56,964 bases of DNA from Xanthobacteraceae bacterium. GTDB lineage: Bacteria; Pseudomonadota; Alphaproteobacteria; Rhizobiales; Xanthobacteraceae. Position 1 is the stretch's first letter, and every line of letters starts with the position of its first letter. The notes beneath the pieces are model-generated. The model was not told the DNA's origin. It saw nothing but the letters and a program-made list of their open reading frames with translations, and did no database searches. The DNA lies in the NCBI GenBank assembly GCA_031291445.1, contig JARLJA010000132.1, forward strand, positions 1 to 56,964. Reading direction: 5' to 3'. Both the position numbers and the translations under genes were made by a program. Positions 42,533 through 51,769 of the stretch are shown in pieces.

Positions 42533-44243
42533 CGGCCTGATCCTGGTCGTCCTGGTGCTCGTCCCGGTGTTCGTGGGCGAGTTCTGGGCCTATCAGCTCG
42601 GGCTCTATTTCCTCTATGCGCTGGCCGCCATGGGTGTGGGGCTGGCCTGGGGCCAGGCGGGCATCCTGCCGTTGGGGCAGGGCATGTTCGTGGCGCTGGC
42701 GGCTTATCTCGCGGCGTACGGGCTACTCGGATTCGGATCCTCGCCGCTCGCCTATCTGATCATTCCCGCCGCCTGCATCGCGGTGGCGCTGTTCGGCTTT
42801 GCCTTCGCCGTGACGATCTTTCGCGGCCGCTCGGAGCAGGGGCCGTCGTTCTCGCTGATCACGCTGGCGCTGACCCTGGCCGCGTTCCAGGTCGCCACCA
42901 CCTGGTCGAGCGTCACCGGCGGCTTCAACGGCTTGCGCAACATTTCCGGACTGCCCGGGCTCGATGGCTTCCTCGACCTCTATTACCTGATCGCCGTCGT
43001 GCTGGCGCTCGCCATCGCCGCCGTCGACTATCTGGTGCGCGCGCCGATCGGCGCGTTGTGGCGGGCTGTCGCCGACAACGAGCGCCGGCTCGCCTTCCTC
43101 GGTTACGACGTGGCCGCGCTGAAGGCGGCAGCCTTCGCCGTCGCCTGCGGCCTCGCCGGGCTCGCCGGCGCGCTCTACGCGCCGCAGCAGAACCTGGTGA
43201 CGCCGGATCTCGCCGGCTTCGCCTTTTCCGGCGATCTCGTGATCTTTGCCGCGGCGGGCGGGCGCACCGCGGTGCTCGGGCCGGCGATCGGCGCCATCGT
43301 CGTCGGTGCGCTGTCGGCGGAGCTGCGCGACCGCTTCCCCTGGTGGGAAATCGTGATCGCCCTGTTCTTCATCGTGGTGGTGCTGCGCCTGCCCGCCGGC
43401 CTGATGACGCTGTTCGCGCGGCTCAAGCGTCTGAGCATTGCCCGCAGCCCGGCGCCGCGGCCCTCGCGGGCGCCGGACAAGCCGCGGATCGCCGCGCCGC
43501 TCTCGGTCGCCTTCGATGAGGTCCGCGTGCGCATGGGCGACGTCACCATTCTCGACGGCCTGTCGGTGCGGACCGGCGACGAGGCGGTGCTGTGCGTGAT
43601 CGGTCCCAACGGCGCCGGCAAGACCTCGGCGCTCAACGTCATGACCGGGGCGCTGCCCAAGCGCGGCGGCCGCATCGTCATCGACGGGGTCGACGTGCCG
43701 AGGCCGCGGCCGGCGGCGGTGGCGCGCAGCGGCGTGGGGCGCAAGTTCCAGACGCCGTCGGTGTTCCAGAAGCTGACCATCGACGAGAACCTCGCCATCG
43801 CGCTGTGGGCCGGGCGCTGGCGCGGGCTCGATCTGCTGCGGCCGAGCCTGTTCGGCTGGACCACGCCGCTGCTCGACGAGATGCGGCGGCGGTTCGGGTT
43901 CCTGCGCTCCGGCGCCAAGCCGGCCTCCGATCTCTCCCATGGCGAGCGGCAGATCCTCGAGCTGACGATGGCGCTGGTCACCGAGCCGCGGCTCCTGCTG
44001 CTCGACGAGCCCTGCGCCGGGCTTTCGCACGAGGAGACCGCCGCGGTGATCGACGCGATCCAGTGGGCGCGGCACGAGCTCAACCTGCGGATCATCATCA
44101 TCGAGCACGACATGGAGCTGGTGCGCCGGCTCGCCGACCGCGTGGTGGTGCTGCACCAGGGCCGCTTTCTCGCCGACGGCAGCGTCGAGGAGGTGCAGGG
44201 CAATCCGGACGTGCGCGCGGTCTATGTCGGAGGATCGCGATGA
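42510..44243 (+). CDS. Fused ABC permease-ATPase (LivM-LivG / UrtC-UrtD type)
   Basis: The 577-aa fusion has residues 1-305 as a LivM-type permease (GLAWGQAGILPLGQGMFVAL; LWRAVADNERRLAFLGYDV) and residues 330-577 as a LivG-type ATPase with Walker A IGPNGAGKTS, a Q-loop region RKFQTPSVFQKLT, signature DLSHGERQILEL, Walker B LLLLDEPCAGLS and the switch His in IIIIEHDME. These subunits are usually two genes; the joined form is known in this family. The start GTG 42510 lies inside the end of the previous gene. The stop overlaps the next ATG by ATGA. Confidence 0.92.
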   Translation: MASFLVRNGLILVVLVLVPVFVGEFWAYQLGLYFLYALAAMGVGLAWGQAGILPLGQGMFVALAAYLAAYGLLGFGSSPLAYLIIPAACIAVALFGFAFAVTIFRGRSEQGPSFSLITLALTLAAFQVATTWSSVTGGFNGLRNISGLPGLDGFLDLYYLIAVVLALAIAAVDYLVRAPIGALWRAVADNERRLAFLGYDVAALKAAAFAVACGLAGLAGALYAPQQNLVTPDLAGFAFSGDLVIFAAAGGRTAVLGPAIGAIVVGALSAELRDRFPWWEIVIALFFIVVVLRLPAGLMTLFARLKRLSIARSPAPRPSRAPDKPRIAAPLSVAFDEVRVRMGDVTILDGLSVRTGDEAVLCVIGPNGAGKTSALNVMTGALPKRGGRIVIDGVDVPRPRPAAVARSGVGRKFQTPSVFQKLTIDENLAIALWAGRWRGLDLLRPSLFGWTTPLLDEMRRRFGFLRSGAKPASDLSHGERQILELTMALVTEPRLLLLDEPCAGLSHEETAAVIDAIQWARHELNLRIIIIEHDMELVRRLADRVVVLHQGRFLADGSVEEVQGNPDVRAVYVGGSR

Positions 44244-44935
44244 CGCAGGCGCTGTTCGAGATCGACCGCCTGTCGGGCGGCTACGGCTCGGGACTGGTGG
44301 TGCGCGACGTCAGCCTCGCGGTCGGTCGCGGCGAGGCGGTCTGCCTGCTCGGCCGCAACGGCGTCGGCAAGTCGACCCTGGTCAAGCTCGCCTGCGGCGT
44401 GCTGCGGCCCGCGGGCGGCACGGTGACAATTGCGGGACGGGAGATCACCGGGCGGCCGCCCTCCGACAACCTCGGCGCCGGCCTGACCTACTGCCCGCAG
44501 GAGCGGGTGGTGTTCGACGACCTGACGGTCGCGGAGAACCTGACCTTGATGCGAGACAACCGCCGGCTCGACGCCTTCGACCGCTTCTTCGAGGTGTTTC
44601 CGCGGCTCTCGGAACGGCGGCGGCAGCACGCCGGCACGCTCTCGGGCGGCGAGAAGAAGCTGCTGTCGTTCGTGCGGGGACTGGCCGAAGGCGCCAACAT
44701 GGTCGTCATCGACGAGCCGACCGAGGGCGTGCAGTTCGAGAACGTGGTCCGCATGGCCGACCTGATCCAGTCGCACAAGCAGGCGGGCATGTCCTTCCTG
44801 GTGGTCGAGCAGAACCTCACCCTGGTCGAGCGCGTCGCCGACCGCATCGTGATCATGGACCACGGCGATGTGGTTCACAGCGGCGCCGCCGCCGACATGG
44901 CGCGGGACGAGATCCTGTCGTACCTGACCGTTTAG
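44240..44935 (+). CDS. ABC transporter ATPase, LivF/UrtE type
   Basis: The 231-aa ATPase has Walker A LLGRNGVGKSTLVK, a Q-loop at YCPQERVVFDDLTV, signature TLSGGEKKLLSF, Walker B NMVVIDEPTEGV and a switch region FLVVEQNLTLV (Gln-Asn in place of His, typical of LivF). It pairs with the ATPase half of the preceding fusion. A terminator at 45118-45148 lies downstream. Confidence 0.92.
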   Translation: MTQALFEIDRLSGGYGSGLVVRDVSLAVGRGEAVCLLGRNGVGKSTLVKLACGVLRPAGGTVTIAGREITGRPPSDNLGAGLTYCPQERVVFDDLTVAENLTLMRDNRRLDAFDRFFEVFPRLSERRRQHAGTLSGGEKKLLSFVRGLAEGANMVVIDEPTEGVQFENVVRMADLIQSHKQAGMSFLVVEQNLTLVERVADRIVIMDHGDVVHSGAAADMARDEILSYLTV

Positions 44936-45240
44936 GTCCCGGTTCCCTTCGCCGGTTGTGGCGCCCGGTCCTAGTCGCAAGGCGTCTGCGCGTTCTCTGG
45001 GCACGGAGAAGCGAACCTGCGCCGGCCGGGCACCGCATAAACATATTCTCTCCGAACCGTCCGACATTCAAAATTCCATTTCATTGACGGTCACGGTGCC
45101 GCAGCGCATCATTTCGCCAGCCGGATGAGAGCCGGCTGCTCTTTTTTTCATGCGCTCTGTCAATTCGGTTGGGCTGCGGTGCTGTGGCCGCTGCTGCCGG
45201 TGGCGGAGCTATGCCTCTTGGAGGCAGGAGAACAACGTCA
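44936..45240. other. Gap between the amide and sulfonate-type operons
   Basis: These 305 bp contain the terminator at 45118-45148 and, before it, an AT-rich patch at 45040-45085 (TTCAAAATTCCATTTCATTG). No gene is visible. GGAGGCAGGAGAACAACG directly before 45241 is the ribosome-binding region of the next gene. Confidence 0.5.
45118..45148 (+). terminator. Rho-independent terminator of the amide transporter operon
   Basis: A 7-bp stem CAGCCGG/CCGGCTG (45118-45124 with 45132-45138) is followed after three bases by seven T (45142-45148). Confidence 0.8.
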
Positions 45241-46338
45241 ATGAAGAACAAGACGGCCTCACATGCGCCGCTGGTCAACCGCCGCAGCCTGCTGCTTGGC
45301 GCGGGGGCTGCGGCCGCGGCGGCGCCGCTCGGCGTGCTCGCCGCCCACGCCTTGCCGTTTCGTTCGGCGCCGGCGATCGATTTCTCCCAGTTCCCGCTGT
45401 GCCGGACCGCAGCCGAGGCGCCGGCGCTGACCGGCGCGCCGCGCAAGCTGCGGCTGTCATGGAATGCGGGCGCGGTCTGCCTCGCGCCGCTGCCGGTCGC
45501 GGTCGAGCAGGGACTGTTCGCCAAGCGCAATCTCGACGTCGAGCTCGTCAACTACAGCGGCTCGACCGACCAGCTGCTCGAAGCCATCGCCACCGGAAAA
45601 TCCGACGCCGGGCTCGGCATGGCGCTGCGCTGGCTGAAGCCGCTGGAGCAGGGTTTCGACGTCAAGATTGCGGCCGGTACCCATGGCGGCTGCATGCGCG
45701 TGCTCGCCCGCGCCGGTTCGGGCATCGACAAGCTCGCCGATCTCAAGGGCAAGACGGTCGCGGTCGGCGATCTCGCCGGGCCCGACAAGAACTTCTTCTC
45801 GATCCAGCTCGCGCGCCAGGGCGTTGATCCAACAACCGACGTCGAGTGGCGGGTCTATCCCGGCAACCTGTTGCAGCTCGCGGTGGAGAAGGGCGAGGCG
45901 CAGGCGGTGATGGCCTCCGATCCGATCGCGTATCTCTGGCTCAAGGACCCGGCCTACAAGGAGGTCGCGTCCAATCTCGACGGCGACTACAAGGACAAGA
46001 CCTGCTGCATCGTCGGCCTGCGCGGCAGCCTGGTGCGCGAGGAGCCCGACGTGGCGCGGGCCCTGACCCAGGCGATCCTCGATGCCGCGATGTTCACCTC
46101 GCAGCATCCCGAGGTCGCGGCCGCGGCGTTCAAGCCCTACGCGCCGAAGACCGCAACCCTCGAGGATCTCGAGGCCATGGTGCGCTACCATACCCATCAT
46201 CACCATCCGGTCGGCGAGGCCCTGAAGCAGGAGCTCAAGGCCTACGCCGACGACCTCAAGCTGGTCTCGGTGTTCAAGCCCTCGACCGACACGGCGCGTT
46301 TCGCGGAGAAAATCAGTGTCAACCTTTTCGGCGTCTGA
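45241..46338 (+). CDS. ABC transporter binding protein, nitrate/sulfonate/taurine type
   Basis: The 365-aa product has a Tat-like signal (VNRRSLLLGAGAAAAAAPLG) and an NMT1/SsuA-type fold: LPVAVEQGLFAKRNLDVEL, QLLEAIATGKSDAGLGM, LADLKGKTVAVGDLAGPD. A His run (YHTHHHHPVG, near residue 320) might bind metal. It is the first gene of a six-gene run with permease, ATPase, flavoproteins and a second binding protein. The substrate is inferred to be an organosulfur compound from these neighbours. The frame is open to 45169, but ATG 45241 has the signal peptide and ribosome-binding site. Confidence 0.85.
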   Translation: MKNKTASHAPLVNRRSLLLGAGAAAAAAPLGVLAAHALPFRSAPAIDFSQFPLCRTAAEAPALTGAPRKLRLSWNAGAVCLAPLPVAVEQGLFAKRNLDVELVNYSGSTDQLLEAIATGKSDAGLGMALRWLKPLEQGFDVKIAAGTHGGCMRVLARAGSGIDKLADLKGKTVAVGDLAGPDKNFFSIQLARQGVDPTTDVEWRVYPGNLLQLAVEKGEAQAVMASDPIAYLWLKDPAYKEVASNLDGDYKDKTCCIVGLRGSLVREEPDVARALTQAILDAAMFTSQHPEVAAAAFKPYAPKTATLEDLEAMVRYHTHHHHPVGEALKQELKAYADDLKLVSVFKPSTDTARFAEKISVNLFGV

Positions 46339-47353
46339 GTCCGGTCTCGGAACGTCTCGCCGCCCCTTGTCTCTGCGCGCGGCGGCGCGGCGGTCCGATG
46401 AGGGCCGCCTCGCGCGGCGCGTCGCCGCCGGTCTTGCGGCCGGCGCCACGTGGGCCGCGTTCGGCGCGTCCTGCCTGTGGTGGGACGATCTCGGCGACTG
46501 GTCACGGACCCAGGCGCTGGCGATCGGCGCGTTCGTGGTTGCGGCCGCCGTGGTGATCGCGGCCGCGGCGTGGCCGCCCGGCCGGGGCGGCGACCAGATC
46601 ACACGGCGCCTGCCGTGGCTGACGCTGCTCGGCGCCGTCCTGGCGGTATGGGAGCTGGCAACCGCCAAGTTCGGCTGGGCGCCGCTGCCGTTCTTCCCGC
46701 CGCCGCAGGCGATCCTCGAAGTCTATACCGATGACATGCCGAAGCTTGCCGCCAGCGTGCTCGCCTCGGTCAAGCTGCAGCTCGGCGGCTACGCCATCGG
46801 CGCCGCCGCCGGCTTCCTGACCGGCGTCGCCATCGGCTGCTCGCGCGCGGTCGGCTACTGGGTTCATCCGGTGCTGCGCTTCATCGGTCCGCTGCCGGCC
46901 ACGGCATGGCTGCCGATCGCCTTCTTCGTGTTTCCCTCGAGCCTGAGCGCCAGCACCTTCCTGATCGCGCTCGCCACCGGCTTTCCGGTCACCGTGCTGA
47001 CCTGGTCGGGGGTGGCGAGCGTCAGCCCGGCCTATCACGACGTCGCCCGCACGCTCGGCGCCAGCCGCTGGTTCCTGATCACGCGGGTGGCGATCCCCGG
47101 CGCGCTGCCCCACGTCTTCGTCGGGCTGTTCATGGGCCTCGGCGCGTCGTTTGCCGTCCTCGTCGTCGCCGAGATGATCGGGGTCAAGGCCGGGTTGGGC
47201 TGGTACCTGCAATGGGCGCAGGGCTGGGCCGCCTATGCCAACATGTACGCCGCGCTGATCGTGATGTCGCTGCTGTGCTCGGGCGCGATCACGCTTCTGT
47301 TCAAGACCCGCGACCGCCTGCTGGTGTGGCAGAAGGGAGTGGTCCGATGGTAG
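46316..47353 (+). CDS. ABC transporter permease, SsuC/TauC type, with extended N-terminus
   Basis: The 345-aa inner-membrane protein has a SsuC-like core (about 105-345) with the EAA loop SPAYHDVARTLGASRWFLITRVAIPGALP (key residues A-R-T-L-G-A-S). The first 100 residues are an extension with two extra membrane helices (VAAGLAAGATWAAFGASCLW; AIGAFVVAAAVVIAAAAW); family members are usually about 260 aa. The start GTG 46316 overlaps the previous gene by 23 bp. Confidence 0.88.
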   Translation: MSTFSASESGLGTSRRPLSLRAAARRSDEGRLARRVAAGLAAGATWAAFGASCLWWDDLGDWSRTQALAIGAFVVAAAVVIAAAAWPPGRGGDQITRRLPWLTLLGAVLAVWELATAKFGWAPLPFFPPPQAILEVYTDDMPKLAASVLASVKLQLGGYAIGAAAGFLTGVAIGCSRAVGYWVHPVLRFIGPLPATAWLPIAFFVFPSSLSASTFLIALATGFPVTVLTWSGVASVSPAYHDVARTLGASRWFLITRVAIPGALPHVFVGLFMGLGASFAVLVVAEMIGVKAGLGWYLQWAQGWAAYANMYAALIVMSLLCSGAITLLFKTRDRLLVWQKGVVRW

Positions 47354-48141
47354 CCGCAGCCGCTGCGCTTGCGCCGCGCGTCGTAGGCGGCGCCGCGCTC
47401 GAGGTCGATCGCGTCAGCCATGCCTTCGATATCGACGGCCAGCTGCTGCCGGTGCTGAACAACGTCTCCTTCACCGTCGCGCCCGGCGAATTCGTCGCGC
47501 TGCTCGGGCCGTCCGGCTGCGGCAAGTCGACCCTGCTGCGGCTGGTCGCGGGGCTCGAGCCGCCGCGCGCCGGCTCGCTCAGCGAGGACGGCGTGCCGAT
47601 CACGCGGCCCTATCCGTCGCGGGTGGTGGTGTTCCAGGACCCGACGCTGTTTCCCTGGCGCACGGTCTGGCAGAATGTCGCGCTCGGCCTCCAGGCCCAG
47701 GGCATTCTCAAGCGCGAACGTGCGCGGGTCGACGCGGCGCTCGATCTCGTTGGCCTCGCCAAGTTCCGCAACGCCTATCCGCACCAGCTGTCGGGCGGCA
47801 TGGCGCAGCGGGTCGCGCTGGCCCGCGCGCTGGTCAACGATCCCCGGATCCTGGTGCTCGACGAGCCGCTCGGCAAGCTCGACTCGCTGACGCGGATCGC
47901 GATGCAGACCGAGATCCTGTCGCTGTGGCAGCGCTCCGGCTTCACCTCGCTGCTGGTCACCCACGACGTCGAGGAGGCAGTGTTCCTGGCCACCCGCATC
48001 ATCGTGTTCAGCGATCGTCCCGCGACCATCAAGGCCGAGATCGAGGTCGACCGGCCTTATCCGCGGCACCGCGGCGATCCGGCGCTGGCCGAGCTGCGCC
48101 ATCGCATCCTCGGCTTGCTGGGAGCCGACGCCACATGGTGA
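47347..48141 (+). CDS. ABC transporter ATPase, SsuB/TauB type
   Basis: The 264-aa product has Walker A LLGPSGCGKSTLLR, Q-loop VVFQDPTLFPWRTV, signature QLSGGMAQRVALARAL, Walker B ILVLDEPLGKLD and switch LLVTHDVEEAVFLA, the pattern of nitrate/sulfonate/taurine ATPases. It overlaps the permease gene by 7 bp and the next gene by 7 bp. Confidence 0.93.
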   Translation: MVAAAAALAPRVVGGAALEVDRVSHAFDIDGQLLPVLNNVSFTVAPGEFVALLGPSGCGKSTLLRLVAGLEPPRAGSLSEDGVPITRPYPSRVVVFQDPTLFPWRTVWQNVALGLQAQGILKRERARVDAALDLVGLAKFRNAYPHQLSGGMAQRVALARALVNDPRILVLDEPLGKLDSLTRIAMQTEILSLWQRSGFTSLLVTHDVEEAVFLATRIIVFSDRPATIKAEIEVDRPYPRHRGDPALAELRHRILGLLGADATW

Positions 48142-49316
48142 GCGCGGTCAACCCGCTGCGCCCCCCAGCGGCGGCGGCGCACGACGCGGTCGCGGCGGCG
48201 CGGGCGCTGGCACCGCAGTTCGCGGCGCGCGCGGCGGTCCACGACCGCGACGGCAGCTTTCCATTCGAGAACTTCGCAGCTCTCGCGGAGGCCGGCCTGC
48301 TGGCGCTGACCGTTCCGGTTCCCCTTGGGGGCGGTGGCGCGGCGGCCGGCGAGGTGGCGCGGGTGCTCAACGTGGTCGCGGAAGCCGATCCGTCCACCGC
48401 GCTGGTGCTGGCGATGCACTATGTCCAGCACCTGGTGATGGCGACCAGCGACCGCTATCCCGCGCATCTTGTGCGCAAGCTGGCGCGCGAGAGCGTCGAG
48501 GGCATCGCGCTGATCAATGCGCTGCGGGTCGAGCCCGATCTCGGCTCGCCGTCGCGCGGCGGCCTGCCGGCGACCGTCGCGCGGCGCACCGCGACCGGCT
48601 GGCGGCTGACCGGCCGCAAGATCTATTCGACCGGCGCGCCGATCCTGAAGTGGTACATGGTCTGGGTGCGGACCGACGAGCCCGAGGTCCGCGTCGGTCA
48701 GTTGCTGGTCCCCGCCGACCGACCCGGCATCCGCATCGTCGAGACCTGGGACCATCTCGGGCTGCGCGCCAGCGGCAGCCACGACGTGGTGTTCGAGGAC
48801 GTGCTGGTGCCGCTCGACCACGAGATCGACCTGCGGCCGCCGGCCGACTGGCAGGCGCCGGATCCGTTTCAACAGGCGATCCATGGTCTGGTCATCGCCG
48901 CGATCTATGACGGTGTCGCCCGCGCCGCGCAGGGCTGGCTCAAGCAATTCCTCGCGCACCGCGTGCCGTCCAATCTCGGTGCGCCGCTGGCGACCCTGCC
49001 GCGGGTCCAGGAGGCGGTCGGCGACGGCGAGGTCAAGCTCGCCCTCAACAGGCGCCTGATCGAGAGCTTCGCCGCCGACATCGACGCCGGCGCCGCGCTC
49101 GAGGCGAGCGAGGCCGCGATCCTCAAGCTCGCGGTCACCAGCAACGCGGTCGCGGTGGTCGAGGGTGCGCTGGCGCTCGCCGGCAATCACGGCCTGAGCC
49201 GCACCAATCCGCTCGAGCGGCACTATCGCGACGTGCTGTGCGGGCGCGTCCACACCCCGCAGGACGATTCGACGCGGCTGGCCGCCGGCCGGGCCGCGTT
49301 GTCGCAGCAAAAATAA
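48135..49316 (+). CDS. Acyl-CoA dehydrogenase-like flavoprotein (SfnB/DszC type)
   Basis: The 393-aa flavoprotein has acyl-CoA dehydrogenase parts: ALAEAGLLALTVPVPLGGGG near the N-terminus, GWRLTGRKIYSTGAPILKWY in the middle domain and the C-terminal helices ending NPLERHYRDVLCGRVHTPQDD. The last block is typical of the SfnB/DszC branch, which act on organosulfur compounds as FMNH2-dependent monooxygenases rather than on acyl-CoA. It sits between a sulfonate-type transporter and an SsuD-like monooxygenase, supporting sulfur scavenging. Confidence 0.82.
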   Translation: MVSAVNPLRPPAAAAHDAVAAARALAPQFAARAAVHDRDGSFPFENFAALAEAGLLALTVPVPLGGGGAAAGEVARVLNVVAEADPSTALVLAMHYVQHLVMATSDRYPAHLVRKLARESVEGIALINALRVEPDLGSPSRGGLPATVARRTATGWRLTGRKIYSTGAPILKWYMVWVRTDEPEVRVGQLLVPADRPGIRIVETWDHLGLRASGSHDVVFEDVLVPLDHEIDLRPPADWQAPDPFQQAIHGLVIAAIYDGVARAAQGWLKQFLAHRVPSNLGAPLATLPRVQEAVGDGEVKLALNRRLIESFAADIDAGAALEASEAAILKLAVTSNAVAVVEGALALAGNHGLSRTNPLERHYRDVLCGRVHTPQDDSTRLAAGRAALSQQK

Positions 49317-49333
49317 CGGGAAGGAAATCCGCA

Positions 49334-50437
49334 ATGTCCGTCGAGTTCATCGGCTTCATCGGCAACAACAACTCCTCCGAGACCATCGTGCGCAGCGGGC
49401 CGGTGGTCGATCGCAACCATATCGAGACCCTGGCCAAGGCCCACGAGAATGCCGGGTTCGACCGCGCGCTGCTGGCCTTCCACTCCACCACGCCCGACAG
49501 CCTGCAGGTCGGCCAGCACGTGCTCGGCGTCACCCGGACGCTGAAGGTGATGATCGCGCAGCGGCCGGGCTTCACGGCGCCGACCATCCTGGCGCGGCAG
49601 TTCGCGACCCTCGACCAGCTGTGGCCGGAACGGGTGTCGCTGCACGTCATCACCGGCGGCAACGCCACCGAGCTGCGGCAGGACGGCAACGTGGTCGACG
49701 ACAAGGACGAGCGCTACGCCCGCACCGACGAATTCCTCCAGGTGCTGCGCAAGGAGTGGGAGAGCACCGCGCCGTTCGATTTCGCCGGAAAATACTATCA
49801 GGTGCAGAGGGGCTTTTCCCAGGTGCGGCCGAGCCACGATGGCGCCATCCGGGTGTTCGTGGGAGGCGCCTCCGACGCCGCCATCGAGGTCGCCGGCAAG
49901 CACGCCGACACGTTCGCGCTGTGGGGCGAGTCCTACGCCCAGGTGCGCGACGTGACCGCCCGCGTGCGGCAGGCTGCGGCGCGGCACGGCCGTCCGGCGC
50001 CGCGCTTCAGCCTGTCGGTGCGTCCGATCCTCGCCGAGACCGAGGAGCAGGCCTGGGCCAAGGCCGAGGGGATCCTGGAGCGCGCCGCCGCGCTGCAGGA
50101 CCAGACCGGCTACCGCAGGCCGGCCGACGGCCATGCCACCGCCGGCGCCCGTCGGCTGCTGGCGCTCGCCGAGCAGGGCACGCGCATCGACAAGCGGCTG
50201 TGGACCGAGATCGCCAAGCTCACCGGCGCCAACAGCAACACCACCGCGCTGGTCGGCACGCCGGCCCAGGTCGCCGAAGTGTTCGGCGACTACTACGACC
50301 TCGGCGTCAGCCATTTCCTGATCCGCGGCTTCGACCCGCTGGTCGATGCCATCGACTACGGCCGCGAGCTGATTCCGTTGACGCGCCGGCTGATCGCCGA
50401 ACGCGACGCCGGCCGCGGCCAGCACGCCGCTGCATGA
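49334..50437 (+). CDS. FMNH2-dependent alkanesulfonate monooxygenase-like (SsuD family)
   Basis: The 367-aa luciferase-like TIM-barrel starts VEFIGFIGNNNSSETI and has LKVMIAQRPGFTAPTILARQ, SLHVITGGNATELRQDG and DEFLQVLRKEWES, an SsuD-type pattern. SsuD releases sulfite from alkanesulfonates using FMNH2 from a separate reductase; no reductase gene is visible here. GGAAGG is 8 bp before ATG 49334. It overlaps the following binding-protein gene by ATGA. Confidence 0.88.
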   Translation: MSVEFIGFIGNNNSSETIVRSGPVVDRNHIETLAKAHENAGFDRALLAFHSTTPDSLQVGQHVLGVTRTLKVMIAQRPGFTAPTILARQFATLDQLWPERVSLHVITGGNATELRQDGNVVDDKDERYARTDEFLQVLRKEWESTAPFDFAGKYYQVQRGFSQVRPSHDGAIRVFVGGASDAAIEVAGKHADTFALWGESYAQVRDVTARVRQAAARHGRPAPRFSLSVRPILAETEEQAWAKAEGILERAAALQDQTGYRRPADGHATAGARRLLALAEQGTRIDKRLWTEIAKLTGANSNTTALVGTPAQVAEVFGDYYDLGVSHFLIRGFDPLVDAIDYGRELIPLTRRLIAERDAGRGQHAAA

Positions 50438-51375
50438 TCCGGATTGCGCTCGCGGGCCTCGCGCTGCTCGCCGCGGTGTCGGCGGCGCGCGCCGGGGCGG
50501 TGCTGCGGGTCGGCGACCAGAAGGGCAATTCGCAGGCGGTGATGCAGGCCGCCGGCGTGCTCAAGGACGTGCCCTACACCATCGAATGGAAGGAGTTTCC
50601 GGCGGCGGCGCCGCTGCTCGAGGCGCTCGGCGCCGGCGCCATCGACACCGGCCTGGTCGGCGATGCGCCGTTCACCTTCGCGGCCGCGGCCGGCGTGCCG
50701 GTGAAGGCGATCGCGGCGATCCAGCAGAGCGGCGAAGGGCTCGCCGTGATGGTGCCGAAGGACTCGCCGGCGCGGAGCCTCGACGACCTCAGGGGCAAGA
50801 CCATCGCGACCGGTCGCGGCTCGATCGGGCATCAGCTGGTGCTGGCGGCGCTGGAGGCCCGCGGCTGGTCGCCGTCCGCCGTCCATCTCGTGTTCCTGGC
50901 GCCGCCGGATGCCAAGATCGCCTATGCGCGCGGCTCGGTGGATGCGTGGTCGACCTGGGAGCCCTATGTCAGCCAGGAGGAAGTGCTGTTCGGCGCGCGC
51001 CGCGTCGTGACCGGCGAAGGGATCACTCCGGGGCTCAGCTTCCAGGTAGCGACGCCGCGGGCGATCGGCGACAGGCGCGCCGAACTCGCCGATTTCCTCC
51101 GCCGCCTCGCGGCGGCGCGGGCGTGGTCGCGCGATCACGTCGACGACTACGCCAATGTCTGGGGCGCGTTGATGGGTATCCCGGCGCGCGTCGCGGTCAA
51201 CTGGCTGAGCCGGGCGAACATCCGCCTTGCGCCGATCGACGACCGCGTGCTGGCCGGCGAACAGGCCACCATCGACCTGTACGCCCGCGCAGGGCTGATT
51301 GCGCACCCGATCAAGGCGGTCGACATCGTCGACCAGGGCTTCGCCGACGCCGTCACGGCCGATCGATCCCGCTGA
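50434..51375 (+). CDS. Second ABC binding protein, SsuA-like
   Basis: The 313-aa product has a signal peptide (MIRIALAGLALLAAVSAARA) and an SsuA-type sequence: LRVGDQKGNSQAVMQAAGVL, EWKEFPAAAPLLEALGAGAID, GDAPFTFAAAAGVPVKAIAA and the pocket region AYARGSVDAWSTWEPYVSQ. These are alkanesulfonate-binding-protein features. It shares one operon with a different binding protein at 45241 and the single permease/ATPase pair, so the two may feed the same transporter. Confidence 0.9.
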   Translation: MIRIALAGLALLAAVSAARAGAVLRVGDQKGNSQAVMQAAGVLKDVPYTIEWKEFPAAAPLLEALGAGAIDTGLVGDAPFTFAAAAGVPVKAIAAIQQSGEGLAVMVPKDSPARSLDDLRGKTIATGRGSIGHQLVLAALEARGWSPSAVHLVFLAPPDAKIAYARGSVDAWSTWEPYVSQEEVLFGARRVVTGEGITPGLSFQVATPRAIGDRRAELADFLRRLAAARAWSRDHVDDYANVWGALMGIPARVAVNWLSRANIRLAPIDDRVLAGEQATIDLYARAGLIAHPIKAVDIVDQGFADAVTADRSR

Positions 51376-51769
51376 TCGGCTGCCGAATCGCGGCGTCCGC
51401 CGCTACGGCCCGGCGCGCTGGCCTCCAGCCTGCCGACCCACGATTCAGTGGCACGTCGTCCAACACCGGATCCGGCTATCCCATTCGGTCTCTTCCGCGC
51501 GTGGCATCGCAGCCTCAGGCCGATGCGCGATCGAGGGGGCTCGCTGATGTCCGTGTCGATCTTGCCGTAGGCCTGCAGCACGACGGCGCTCGCTTCATTC
51601 TCGAAAATCCCGCTCGTGAAAAACAAATCGGTGGCGATGCCATCCGAATATGAAATGGCGCCGGGTGGAACTCGATGATCTACTAAATCAGTAAACTATC
51701 TGAGGAAGTATTGCGACCGCGGTCAGCGAGCGCGGGCGGTGGATACGATCTTTTCAGGGGATGGGGAAC
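51376..51769. other. Intergenic region before the sodium:solute symporter
   Basis: This 394-bp gap has no convincing gene. A minus-strand stretch ending near 51625 reads MFFTSGIFENEASAVVLQAY but soon loses protein character; it may be a fragment. A T/A-rich patch at 51670-51712 (GATGATCTACTAAATCAGTA) directly before the symporter is the likely promoter region. Confidence 0.4.

Noticed and set aside
45169-45240. Upstream in-frame extension of the sulfonate-type binding protein
   Set aside because: The extension is Gly/Ala/Arg-rich without a signal; the ATG at 45241 has the ribosome-binding site and Tat signal.
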